NCBI GenBank assembly: GCA_027886185.1
Contig: WOAB01000563.1
Coordinates: 1,550,001-1,614,000 of the forward strand
DNA: 64,000 bases
Origin: Rheum nobile
Lineage: Eukaryota; Streptophyta; Magnoliopsida; Caryophyllales; Polygonaceae
Reading direction: 5' to 3'
Shown: positions 52,657-62,948 of the stretch, piece by piece
Layout of the letters: every line of letters begins with the position of its first letter
Position numbering within the stretch: position 1 is the stretch's first letter
Notes under the pieces: generated by a model
Databases searched by the model: none
Told to the model about the DNA's origin: nothing
What the model saw: only the letters and a program-made list of their open reading frames with translations
Program-made: the position numbers and the translations under genes

Positions 52657-52899
52657 ACTCCTCTGCGATCCTTGCTTCTCTGGATCGTATTGAAAATACA
52701 ATCATGGAAGGCTTGACTGCCATACCGGTCACCCTCCATGATCAAGTAAAAGGGTTAGGGCGCATAAGTTCTGCTGTTGTAGATCTGGTAGAAGTCCTTC
52801 AGAAGGATTGGCAAGGTGCAATCAGTGCTCATTAGGCCATGGGCTAAAACGTAGGAACTGACGACAAAGCTGAAGACGAGGAGGCTGCTGCTATGCCAT

Positions 52900-53521
52900 A
52901 GGAACGCTTGTTCTGGTTCCCAGTGCTGTACCACCACAGTGTGCTAGTAGTTTCCCTTAGGATCCTACTCCCCTCGTCTATCCACTTGTTGTCCCTCCTA
53001 AGATTGCTTTTGTTGTTATCTTTGTCGTTTGTTGTCCTGTTGTTGGTCCTTATTGGTTGTTGTTTATGTTGTTTTGTGGTTGGTCTTACCCGTCTTTGAA
53101 CAATGTTCAGTTTAAGCTCTAATGATTATCTTTTGGTTTCGTTCCAATGATCAATCTGTTTTTTGCCTTAAAGTTTCCATTATGTTTCTGCTATGGGTTT
53201 GATGCAATTGTATATTCACTTTGACATCCTGCTCTTAACTAGTACTTAATCTTTTTGATGATATCAAAAGGGGGAAGAAAAGGATAGGAACCTTGAACTT
53301 TGGAGACTACTGAACTAATAGGAACCCTGAACTAGTTCTACTTCTAAGGGGGAATTTGAAATAAACTCGTTCATTTGCTTAGGGGGAATTTGCAACCATT
53401 GAATGTTCTATCATTAATTTGTAATGTTGTAACTCCCTTAATCTCAACTGGTCTCATGAAATTCAAAGTCCTATTATGTTGCCAGGTTCCTTGTATTTGT
53501 CATCATCAAAAAGGGGGAAAT
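52900..53521 (+). other. Copia-3 3' non-coding region with four purine tracts
   Basis: AAAAGGGGGAAG at 53266-53277, TAAGGGGGAATTT at 53345-53357, TAGGGGGAATTT at 53380-53391, and AAAAAGGGGGAAAT at 53508-53521 next to the LTR. The last is the expected polypurine tract; the others mirror those of Copia-2 in number and spacing. Confidence 0.8.
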
Positions 53522-54632
53522 TGTTAGGAAACGGAACTCTGGAACTTAGGTTCCCCTGAGAGTTCCTTTCCTCAGTTTCTCTACTTTTGACGATGACAAA
53601 TATTATGATACTAATGTTTTATCTCAAAGATGTGTTTTAAGGAACCACAGGAATATACCGAAGGCAAGAAAGCCAAACAGGACAAGGGAACCAAAGGAAC
53701 AAGACAGATAAAGGAAACCAGAGGAACCCAGGTGTGCCCAGAAACCGAGAAATCTGAGGACACACAACCTCGGACAAAAGGTGTTAAAATCGACTTGTCC
53801 GAAGCTTCCAAAAGACTGCCAATACCCAGAGCAAAACAACAAAATACCCAGAAATGCTCAAACCTCGGACAGAGAAGGTGAAAGCGACAAGACATAGAGA
53901 CGTCGTTGTCCAGAAGACAGTTCCCAAGCGGCCAGCTTGTTCAACCTCGGACGAAAGTATTTGGACAACGACATAGCAAGGCTCGTCTGAGGTAGTTGAC
54001 CAACCAAGAGAGATTCTGAGCTGCCTAGGTTGTTTGCACATGTCAAGAACAACGTGGATCATGGAGAACCACTCATCCTAGGGCAAGCTCAATCTGTGGG
54101 AACCCAAAGAGGATCGAGCTGCGAAGAATCCTCTATAAAAGGAAGACTAACCCAAGGGTTATCTTCAAGAACTGAAACACGACTCACACTCATTAGCAAA
54201 TATCTAGTGTGAACCTCCAAACAAGATCATCAAAGCAAACCGAGATCAAGAGGAACCAGTCAAGGAAGAAGAGCTGAGTGCTAAGTTCATGTGACTGTAA
54301 GTGATAGTTCCTAGGTGTGAAAGTCTGTTTCTTGGATTGATTATTAATTGTGTTAAGTTATCTAGGATTGTCTAACTGTGTGTAAGGAAAAGGAACTGTG
54401 TGTTCGTTCCTAGGATAAGCTGTAACCAAAAGAGATAAGAAATCAAGAAGTAGACTTTGAAATCTTTTCGAAAGAAAGGTAGTGGTTTTTATCCTGGATT
54501 GCTAGTTGGCAATCAAAGGTTTCCACTATAAGGAACTGGTCATTTGTTTGATTGTTTATTTCCGCTGCGAAAGGAACTGAGAATTGATATTCTGAGTTCC
54601 TTAAGTTTTTATCTAACAATCACGATCCTACA
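53522..54632 (+). repeat. 3' LTR of Copia-3
   Basis: 1,111 bp, TGTTAGGAAAC ... GATCCTACA, followed by GATTC. Confidence 0.96.
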
Positions 54633-54637
54633 GATTC

Positions 54638-55519
54638 ATTATCCCAAATCGAGCACCCTTTTGCTTTACTGATATTTACTATTCATCCAAGACTTAATCA
54701 CCTTAACACTTCTCGTATCGTCATCTCATTATATCGTTTCCTTAAAGAAAATACCTCATAACGAAACCTCAAATAGGTCTTCCCAAAATAATACTTATGA
54801 TTTCGCACACTTAATCTTCCGAAAAGCTTTTAATACTGGTCCCATAAATGGACACACTCATTTATAAACCTCATAAACATAAATCTCGGGTTCTAAAGTT
54901 TACTCAAGATCGTATTAGAGTACGATCATCTTAGAGAAAACGACCCCTTATGAAATATCTCTCTTATACATTTATTCATTTAAATATATAATTCAAACAA
55001 CTCACCCCATCTACTGCTCAGAGTATACACGTGAGGAAAACACCACAGAGTATTACTACACACACCAAATCCTTCTAGTAAGGAATCCTTTCAGCATTAT
55101 CCTCTCGAGACAATGCTCAAGACTTTGAGCAAAGGGAACCGATAATGTCAATGCCTAACCTGACATTAATTCAGGGAATAGAGGAGTTCTTAAGAATAGT
55201 TTCGACCTCGAAACTGGCACTAACAAGGTAGGGAACAACCACACAAGTCCTGACCCAACACTATCCTTTATGAGTCCAAACTGTCTTTATCAACGCGTGA
55301 CATGTACTACTTTTAGCACTCAAGGATCCTCGTATGATCGAACAACTTGCAATAGTAACGAATCTAGTAATTTCCGGAACAAGGAAACACTTCTTTATTA
55401 TTCGAAACATTACATTAAAGCAACTGACAGAAAGTCAAACAGACAGATTACTAACTATGGAGACTATCAACACAGGTCGTCGCTCCTTATTCTTAAGGAA
55501 AGGCTTAACAGAAATACAA
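54638..55519 (-). other. G4 internal non-coding region, gag side
   Basis: No protein recognised. GAATAGTTTCGACCTCGAAA at about 55194-55213 matches, with changes, the LTR-proximal block at 42735 and 43038. So sequence typical of the element's 3' end lies within about 300 bp of the gag stop: pol was lost here. Confidence 0.6.
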
Positions 55520-56863
55520 TTACACGTTCAGAGTCTCATTCCCGTCGGTTTGACGCAACACGAAGAGTCGTTGCCCTTGACCCGAAGACTCCATAGGCGC
55601 CTTGCCTTTATTATGAGCAATAGATTGCTCCGGAGCGGACATCCCTGGCCTTGGGTTTTGCCCACTGCCAACATTCGAGGCTTGGTAAGACTGTGTTGGT
55701 CTTTGACCCTTCTGCCTACAGTATGTTTTCATGTGGCCTTCTTTCCCACAGTTATAACATACCCTCTTTTCCTTTTGGCAGTTAAGACTTTTATGTCCAA
55801 CCTCACCACAGTTGTGGCACTGAATCACTCCGCTACTCCAACCTGAGCCTCTGGCGGAGTCAAACTGAGTCGTCTCGGTCTTAGCGCGACCAGACTTCTC
55901 AAACTTGGTGGGCGATGTCGGTCGCTTGAATGTACCAACCTGGCGATCTTGTTGCCCACCCCTTCCCTTAACCTGCTTCTCCCACTTTTGGGCGGATTCT
56001 TCCAGTGTGACCTCTATTTTGTAGGCCGCATCCACATATTTCTCTAATGTAGAACAATCGTGACGCACCATTACAGGTTTGATTTCTGGATTCATCCATC
56101 CATGGAAGTACCAGATCTTTTGCTCTTCACTCGATACTTCTGGTCCAATATATTGTAACAGATGATTGAACTTAGCTGCAAGCTTAGTCACCTTCAACCC
56201 CTCGGTCTTAGGGTAAAGGAATTCCTTATGTTTTTCCTCCCTCATAGCACGTGAAAAGAAATGGTCAGTCATCTTTGTTTTGAACATACCCCAGCTCAAC
56301 CCGGGATGATCAGCTAAACCAGTGCTCTCCCACCATTCGCTAGCCACATCCTTGAGTTGAAGGGAGGCGATGTGCACTTTCTCAACCTCAGTGCAATCCA
56401 CGTTCCTGAATAACCGTTCCATGTGCGAGAACCAATACGCCACTCTGACTGGTTCTCCCGTTCCGTCGTAACTGTCAGGCCTCCTAGAGCTCACGGCCTT
56501 CAAGGCTCGACCGTAATTCCCTTTGTTCCTGACGGCATCGACCTGAGGTACGTGGTCCACTGGCTCCTCAATTTCAGGAACAACCCGAGGAACTGGACCA
56601 CACTGTGCTCACGGTGCAATTGACCGAATTACATTGGTGACCGTCTGCATAACAAACCCACGAATGGCCTCTTTGGTCGCGGCATCCAACACTACCGAAG
56701 GATTAGCCTGAACTTGGTCAACGTCTGCGGGGTTATTGTGAGAGACAGACTCGCTCTCCTCCCCTTGGTTAGCGACGCTCCTCGGATTCAGCCTTGGGTT
56801 GTTACTCGGTCCCCCACCAGCACAGACTATGTTCCTTGTGTTCACCATCTGTTGATGAACCAT
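55520..56863 (-). pseudogene. gag: Gag of G4, one nonsense codon
   Basis: Frame from 56863 (MVHQQMVNTRNIVCAGGGPS) to 55520, broken by TGA at 56609-56611. Capsid core: PDSYDGTGEPVRVAYWFSHM, RLFRNVDCTEVEKVHIASLQ, WWESTGLADHP, FLYPKTEGLKVTKLAAKFNH. Two zinc knuckles, CHNCGEVGHKSLNC and CYNCGKEGHMKTYC, about 20 residues apart. The C-terminus ends LRQTDGNETLNV at a stop; in complete relatives protease would follow. Otherwise open for about 448 codons, which fits an element that kept gag while losing pol. Confidence 0.9.
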
Positions 56864-57535
56864 AACATTAGTTTAGAACTTTTCCAACTTGAATATGACA
56901 CTTAGTCAAATACGTTATGACACGAATTGTCAAGGTCCAAACTAATAACTTTATATCAGTCTGACTAACCCTCCACCACTAACCGCAGAGACGATATTCT
57001 TCTCTTTACTTAAGAATGGGTACTCTAGGAGAAATGTCAACCTTTAAATGACATTAAACCTAAGAAGAGACACTATCCCTAAGAATGAATCTAAGGAATA
57101 AGTAACAACTCGAAGCTTGCAGAAGTTTGAAAACCACTTATTATTAAACCTTATACTTTTAAACTTTATACTTTATACTTTTAAACCTTAATATATTAAA
57201 CTTAAATAAAAATAATTATTTATAAATTTAGCTTCTCAAACTAGTGATACGATTATCACAAAATTCTTACTAAGACAAAAATCATACTTGTAAAGTTACA
57301 ATCATAAACTCAAATTAGATTGCTTATAACACACTATTTATAACCAACTATAAATAACTTTTGAAGTTCAAATAGCTAAACCCTTATTTTAAATTCAATT
57401 CCAAGAAAACTTTAAATGTAACACTTAAACTTCTCAAAATTCCTTTTTAATAGAAAATAGGTTGAAAAATAGTTTCGAAATTAAGTTTCGAAAATTCTCA
57501 AACCCAACAGTAGGCCAAGAATTTTAAAACCATTG
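56864..57535 (-). other. G4 5' leader
   Basis: AT-rich non-coding region between gag and the PBS, with ATACTTTTAAACTTTATACT-type short repeats at 57150-57190. No gene. Confidence 0.6.
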
Positions 57536-57547
57536 CTCTGATACCAT
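57536..57547 (-). other. Primer binding site of G4
   Basis: Minus-strand TGGTATCAGAGC (plus GCTCTGATACCA), initiator-Met type, next to the LTR at 57551. Confidence 0.9.
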
Positions 57548-57550
57548 AAT

Positions 57551-59810
57551 TGTAACACCCCCGACTTATGTCGGTCGTGTCACACGCCAGTGACCTCAGA
57601 CGTTACTGTCCAAAGTCACCCTAGGCTTTAATCGGAACAATTAAGCTTAAATAAGTATATTAAATAATGAAAGATTAAACAACGAAAGACATATTTAAAT
57701 AAAACTCAACCTTTTATTCACAGACTTCTCCTAAAATGAGAAGTGACGATTTTACAACAGAGTGAAATTTCAGCGGAAGACTTTAAATTACACAGCGGAA
57801 GACTTTAAGAATAACCTATTACATGACTAGGTTATAAATATATATATTAAAGTAATACATAACAACCTTAAAACACTGACACTTAAATCTTCAACTGCAA
57901 GCTTCTTCTTCGATTGGTTACTTCAAGTCTTCGGGGACTAACCACTGATGTGCCGTATAGGATGGATGACACCAGCCAACCATGCAAGGAATAAAACCCG
58001 ATTGGTTAGTCTAATGAAAGACTATGCAAGGGTGAAAACATAATGGTTCTAGTGATCGTAACCGTTTACTATCATTGTCCCTCAAATAACAACCGAAGGA
58101 ATGATACATAACCCGGAACTTTCACGGAATGATTAAAGTTTAGACATGCACTGAAAAAAAGACTCCAAATGAATAGAGTCTTATGGGAAAGTATGACAAA
58201 TGTTTGGGAACGTTATAGTTTTCACACAAGCGTTTAAAAACGACTTGATCATTTGGGTCAACGACCAACCTCGCCGCGTAATGCGAATTCAGATTTGGAA
58301 GGAAGACTTACTCTAACCAAAGTCCGGGCGGTTTCCACGTTGTACTCCTCGCCCGAGGGTATATTAATTATGTGCATAACCGCACTTACCTTATTTAATT
58401 ACAAAACGTATATTCACGTTAAGCTTTTAATATGACCTCGAGTGACAACTAGAATAACACAGGGTGACAATACGTCCATCCCAAATTGCACTAGCAAGGT
58501 GCTTAACACCTCCTAACCTTAACGGATGGATAGGAAGCAATGGTCATGACCTTTAAAAGTATTAGAGAATTATCCGACTAATACCAAGTTATAAAGAAAC
58601 GACTAATCCTCACTAGGAATTAGCGTTCCTACGAATACTCGTGCTAATCTAGCATTAAGTTTACATTAAAATCCACACCAAAATTCATTACAGTAATAAC
58701 AGGTATAATAGCGTTGTTCTAGCAATATATACAACCTATTATAATACCACATTTTAAATCACACATTTATAAAATCTGTTCCCAAACAAAAACAACACTT
58801 CATCCTAATTTAATTAACAATTAAAATAATTAATAATTAACGAAAACATGGAATGATAAGCAAGAGCGAACCGTCACTTGCCTTAATCGAGACGAACGAA
58901 GTTGTCGGGTTCCGGGTATCTGGAATCTGCTTACGGATTCCTATGACGCCGACGAGATAAACGACGGAACCCTAAGTTAATATCGATACGAATGGATAAA
59001 AACATACGAATGAAAGAATCGAAAGGAAACGAGGGTCAAAGCCGTGACCGGGCTCGTCCAAGCCACGATCGCGCTTGCTAACGCAAGCCGCGGTCGCGAT
59101 TTGTATTCCGCGGTGGTGAATTTCTGGGCATCTTCCGTGATCGCGGTGTTCATAGCCGCGATCGCGGATCCCTCCCCGATGCGGCCTTAAATTGGCTTTC
59201 AGGCTTACCGACGACTCAAAGACAATCTCCTTAGCTTCGAACAAGGCTCACCACCTCTCCAAGCTTCCAAGGCACTAGGGGGACACCACCAATTCCGGCG
59301 AGAACTCCGGCGTGAGCGAAGATTCCGGCGAAGGCAAAAACGAGGGCAAAAGAGCGGGAGAGAGAGATATCGGAATGGATGAAGAATCCGAGGTTGGGGC
59401 CTCCTTTTATAGAGCCTGAAGGAGCTCAACGCCGAGAAGGTGAATCGCTCGGCCTCCCCCGGCGTAATGGCAGAGCTCCAATCGGTGTAACGCGAAGGAA
59501 GGATGAAGACGATGATGAGTCAGTTTTCCACGATCGCGGAAGCTCATCTGTGGTCGCGGAAATGTCGCGTTCGTGTCCGAGACCCCTGGTCGCAGTTTTA
59601 CTCGCGGATTCAACCCCAAAATTGAATACTCGCATGCATAAAAATATTCTAAGACTCGATAATATATCGAACATGTATTATAACGCTCAAAAGATTATTA
59701 CAGAGATCAAAGAGTTACTGAAATTCCGAATACGCCAAATGTGTCATGCTTACAGAACGAGGGTTGGGAAAATTACCCAAATACCCTTACTGAAATTGAG
59801 GGGTATTACA
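57551..59810 (-). repeat. 5' LTR of G4 (2,260 bp)
   Basis: Same termini as 40534-42734. Minus-strand TATAAAA at 59405-59411. Carries a 68-bp CCGCGG/CGCGATCGCGG-rich segment (59087-59154) absent from the other LTR. Confidence 0.94.
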
Positions 59811-59815
59811 CAAAT
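59811..59815. repeat. Target site duplication of G4, right
   Basis: CAAAT, identical to 40529-40533. Confidence 0.93.
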
Positions 59816-60028
59816 TGACTATTAGGACCAGCAAAGAGATGCAATCAAGTTCAAATTATATCATAAAGTCATGTGATCATGCAAAAGAGTTAAGACCGTG
59901 CTTTAGAACAAATATTACAGGACATGCGAGGGCACCACAAGAACAATGATCAACAATATTGTCAATGAAATCATAGAAAGGATCAAATCTAGTCAAAGTT
60001 AGGGAACTAGTAAAGGCAAACGGAACTA

Positions 60029-61283
60029 CTAGTTTATGGATATCATTCCCAGAAGTAATCTAAAGGACTCATAAGGTTCTCGATTTAATGCTTTGGTGAA
60101 TATATCTGCAATTTGATCTTCAGTCCTACAATGTTCTAGAAGAATGTTCCCTTTTTCAACATGATCACGCAAGAAGTGATGCCTAATGTCAATATGCTTA
60201 GTCCTAGTATTATGCCCAGGATTCTTGGAGATGTTGATGGCACTGGTATTGTTACATAGAATCTTTAGAGGGCCAAAAGATATACCAAAATCCGCGAGTT
60301 GTTGTTTGAGCCAGAGGAGTTGGGAATAGCATGCCGCAGCTGCGATGTACTCAGCTTCTGTGGTTGATAGAGCCACTGAGTTTTGTTTCTTGGATCCCCA
60401 AGAGACCAAGCAAGGTCCAAGGAACTGGGTCATTCTAGATGTGCTCTTTCGATCAACAAAGTAGCCTGCATAAGCCGCATCGGTGTATCCAAGAAGAGTG
60501 AAGTGGCAATCCTTGGGGTACCAAAGGCATAGGTCGCCAGTTCCCTTGAGATAGCGAAATATGTGCTTCACTTCAGATAAGTGAGATTCTCTTGGATCAG
60601 CTTAAAACCTGGCACAAAGACAAACAACAAACACAATATCTGGCCTACTAGCAGTTAAATACATCAAGGAACCGATCATGCCACGATAGAGCTTCTCTTC
60701 TACTCTTTGTCCAGTGAGATCGGCGGTGAGGCGAGTGGCAGGGGAGATGGGGGTGGAGATGGCTTTGCTTGCATCCATTTTGAACTTCTTCATGAGTTCC
60801 TTAAGATATTTATGTTGATGGATTTGAATGCCATCGATCTTCTGAGTAACTTGCAATCCCAGGAAGAAGGATAGTTCCCCAATCATACTCATTTCAAACT
60901 CGTTCCTCGTGAGATTTTTGAACTTTTCTACAAGAGCCAAGTTAGTGGAACCAAATATAATATCATCAACATAGACTTGGACCACTAGAATTTCACCTTT
61001 TACTTCCAGAATGAAGAGGGTCTTGTCGATCACACCACGGCGATAGCCATTAGTTGTTAGGAACTGGGCAAGGCGATCATACCAAGCTCGAGGGGTGATC
61101 ATTATCCTCAAATCCTGGAGGTTGCTTGACATAAACTTCCTCTTGAAGAATGCCATTGAGAAATGCAGTCTTCACGTCCATTTGGTACAACTTGAACCCT
61201 TTGTGAGAAGCATAGGCAATGAGCAATCGTATGGCTTCCAATCTTGCCACAGGGGCAAATGTCTCATCGTAGTCGATCCCTTC
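60029..61283 (-). pseudogene. pol: Copia-2 RT and RNase H
   Basis: Follows TAA 61284-61286 in the pol frame. First part EGIDYDE and the QMDV-type region (61280-61130), then a deletion of about 50 bp: GFEDNDHP is joined almost directly to PRAWYDRL, losing the LYGLKQA segment and shifting the frame. Then VYVDDIIFGSTN, FFLGLQVTQKIDGIQIHQHK, LYLTASRPDIV; TAA at 60602-60604; RNase H with GYTDAAYAG (relatives D-A-D), STTEAEYIAAA, CNNTSAINIS (relatives C-D-N), TKHIDIRHHFLRDH. It ends GMISIN at 60029. Two acidic RNase H positions are changed, so this copy is inactive. Confidence 0.93.
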
Positions 61284-62355
61284 TTATTGGTTGTAACCTT
61301 GAGCAACCAAACGAGCTTTGTTTCGAGAGACAGCACCAGAATCATCCAGCTTGTTGCGAAACACCCACCTAGTTCCTATGATGTGCATGTTCTGAGGACG
61401 AGGAACTAGTCGCCAGACTTTGTTCCTCTCGAACTGGTGAAGTTCTTCTTGCATGGTAATGATCCAATCAGCGTCCTTCAACGCCTCCGTGATGTTCTTG
61501 GGTTCTATAAGAGACAGAAAAGCATTGAATGCACAATAGAACATATCCTCAAATCCATACCTGACTGGGTGCTTGGTGGTTCTTTTGTCTCTGTTGGGAA
61601 CTAGAAGATCAGTTCCCTGATTCTCCACGTCTGTGGGAGCAGGAGCCGAAGAAGAGGTTGTATTAGGGTTGACTTCTGGAGCAGGTACCGTTCCCTGAGA
61701 GGTATCGTCGACTTCATTCAACGGATTGGAGGGAACTAGAGCCGTAACAGCAGTATCGTGATGAGTTGAGGGAGCTGGAGAGCTGTCTGTGGAAATTGAT
61801 TCCTTGGGCTCAACCGAAGTTGAGGGGTCAGTGGAGGAGGATGAGCTGGAGAGCGTAGGATAGGAGTTACGCTTGGTATGAGCTTCATCATCAGAATCTT
61901 CACTTGGTCGTTGAAATGGATCCTCCGAGAGAGCTGAGAGATCCTGCACAGAAGGATTGTGAGAGCCCACTTGATATGAGCATGGTGCGAGCCATATCTT
62001 CCAAGGTTCTGTTCTTTCTTTCAACAACTCCATTTTGTTGTGGAGTGTAGGGAGCTGAGAAGTTGTGATCAACTCCATGTTTCCTGCAAAAGGTTAGAAA
62101 ATCTCCATTCTCGAACTCAGTTCTATGATCGGAACGAATGGAACGAAGAGATACATTCAATGATTTTTCAAGCAAGGGAACGAGCTCACTAAACCTATCA
62201 AAGACTTCACTTTTAGATTTTATGAATAATGTCCAAGTGAATCTAGAGTAATCATCAACAAGTACCAGAATATACTTGTTACCACCAATGCTTTGAACTC
62301 GCATAGGACTACAAAGATCTATGTGGATGAGTTCTAGAGGTTTAGAGGAACTCAT
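61284..62355 (-). pseudogene. pol: Copia-2 integrase core and linker, internal deletion
   Basis: Core: LELIHIDLCSPMRVQSIGGN, IRSDHRTEFENGDF (the usual Gly after His is Arg), TPQQNGVVERKNRTLEDMAR. Near 61950 the sequence jumps from LISSGLS into SHNPSVQDLSALSEDPFQRP, losing the integrase C-terminal region that in Copia-3 holds HLRVFGCKCFVHNNG and FIGYASGSKAYKVF. The Ser/Thr/Pro-rich linker then runs into RT (MQEELHQFERNKVWRLVPRP, GTRWVFRNKLDDSG) and stops at TAA 61284-61286 within YNQ-EG. Confidence 0.9.
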
Positions 62356-62385
62356 CAGTGTTTTGGACTTGAAGGAACTACGAAC

Positions 62386-62937
62386 TTATTTCCCTTGAAC
62401 ACAGTCAGAGCAGATTTTTGACTTTTCGGCATTTATTTTGGGAAGGTCGCGAACAAGTTCCTTTTGATGCAGCTTGTGAATAAGTTTGATGCTTGCATGA
62501 CCAAGTCGTTGATGCCAGAGGTTTGTTTGGTCGTCAATGGTTGATAGACACAGCTTTTCTTTGGGAATGAATTTTGGATCAATGATGTAGACGTTGTTGA
62601 ACCTTTTGCCTTTCAAGATCACAGTTTCCTTTCTATCTTCCACGAAGCATTCTTTAGAGGTAAAGCAAACCTCATTTCCCCCTTGATCACAAAGCTGTGA
62701 CACACTAATTAGATCAAAACCTAAATTCTCAACTAGGTTAACGTTACTTACCTTGATGTGATCAGTGAGATTCACACTGCCAGTTCCACAGATTGTTCTC
62801 TTTCTCTTGTCTTCGAAGGAAATGGCACCTCCTCGGTGTTGCTGAAGTGATGACATTTTTCTTCTATTTCCGGTCATGTGGCACGAGCAACCACTGTCTA
62901 TGTACCATTTGTCTTGTTGTCGCACTTCGTCCTGCAT
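62386..62937 (-). pseudogene. pol: Copia-2 N-terminal pol (protease-like and GAG-pre region)
   Basis: ATG at 62937 (MQDEVRQQDKW), YIDSGCSCHMTGN, LGFDLISVSQLCDQGGNEVC, LWHQRLGHASIKLIHKLHQK, CSDCVQGK then TAA at 62386-62388. The same frame continues into the integrase core at 62355. Starts 8 nt after the gag stop and in the -1 frame. Confidence 0.9.
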
Positions 62938-62948
62938 AAGGGAACTCA
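62937..62948 (-). promoter_or_regulatory. Gag/pol junction of Copia-2: stop, 8-nt pyrimidine-rich spacer, ATGCAG
   Basis: TGA (62948-62946), GTTCCCTT, ATG CAG GAC at 62937. Same geometry and -1 frame as in Copia-1 (32800-32811). Confidence 0.5.

Larger units (their letters stand above)
44091..54632 (+). mobile_element. Copia-3: full-length SIRE-type Ty1/copia element (10,542 bp), inside G4
   Basis: 1,111-bp LTRs on both sides with about 22 mismatches by hand (2.0%), PBS, gag, pol, third ORF and polypurine tract. Perfect GATTC duplication. The first LTR begins TATTAGG rather than TGTTAGG. Opposite in orientation to Copia-2, its nearest relative in the window. Confidence 0.95.
40534..59810 (-). 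mobile_element. G4: gypsy element (chromovirus, Tekay-like by LTR), pol-less, inside Copia-2
   Basis: LTRs at 40534-42734 (2,201 bp, 3') and 57551-59810 (2,260 bp, 5'), initiator-Met PBS, gag with two zinc knuckles, and about 2.2 kb of non-coding sequence in place of pol. Perfect CAAAT duplication. Without the inner Copia-3 the internal region is about 4.3 kb. Lineage is tentative because no RT or integrase is present. Confidence 0.9.
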
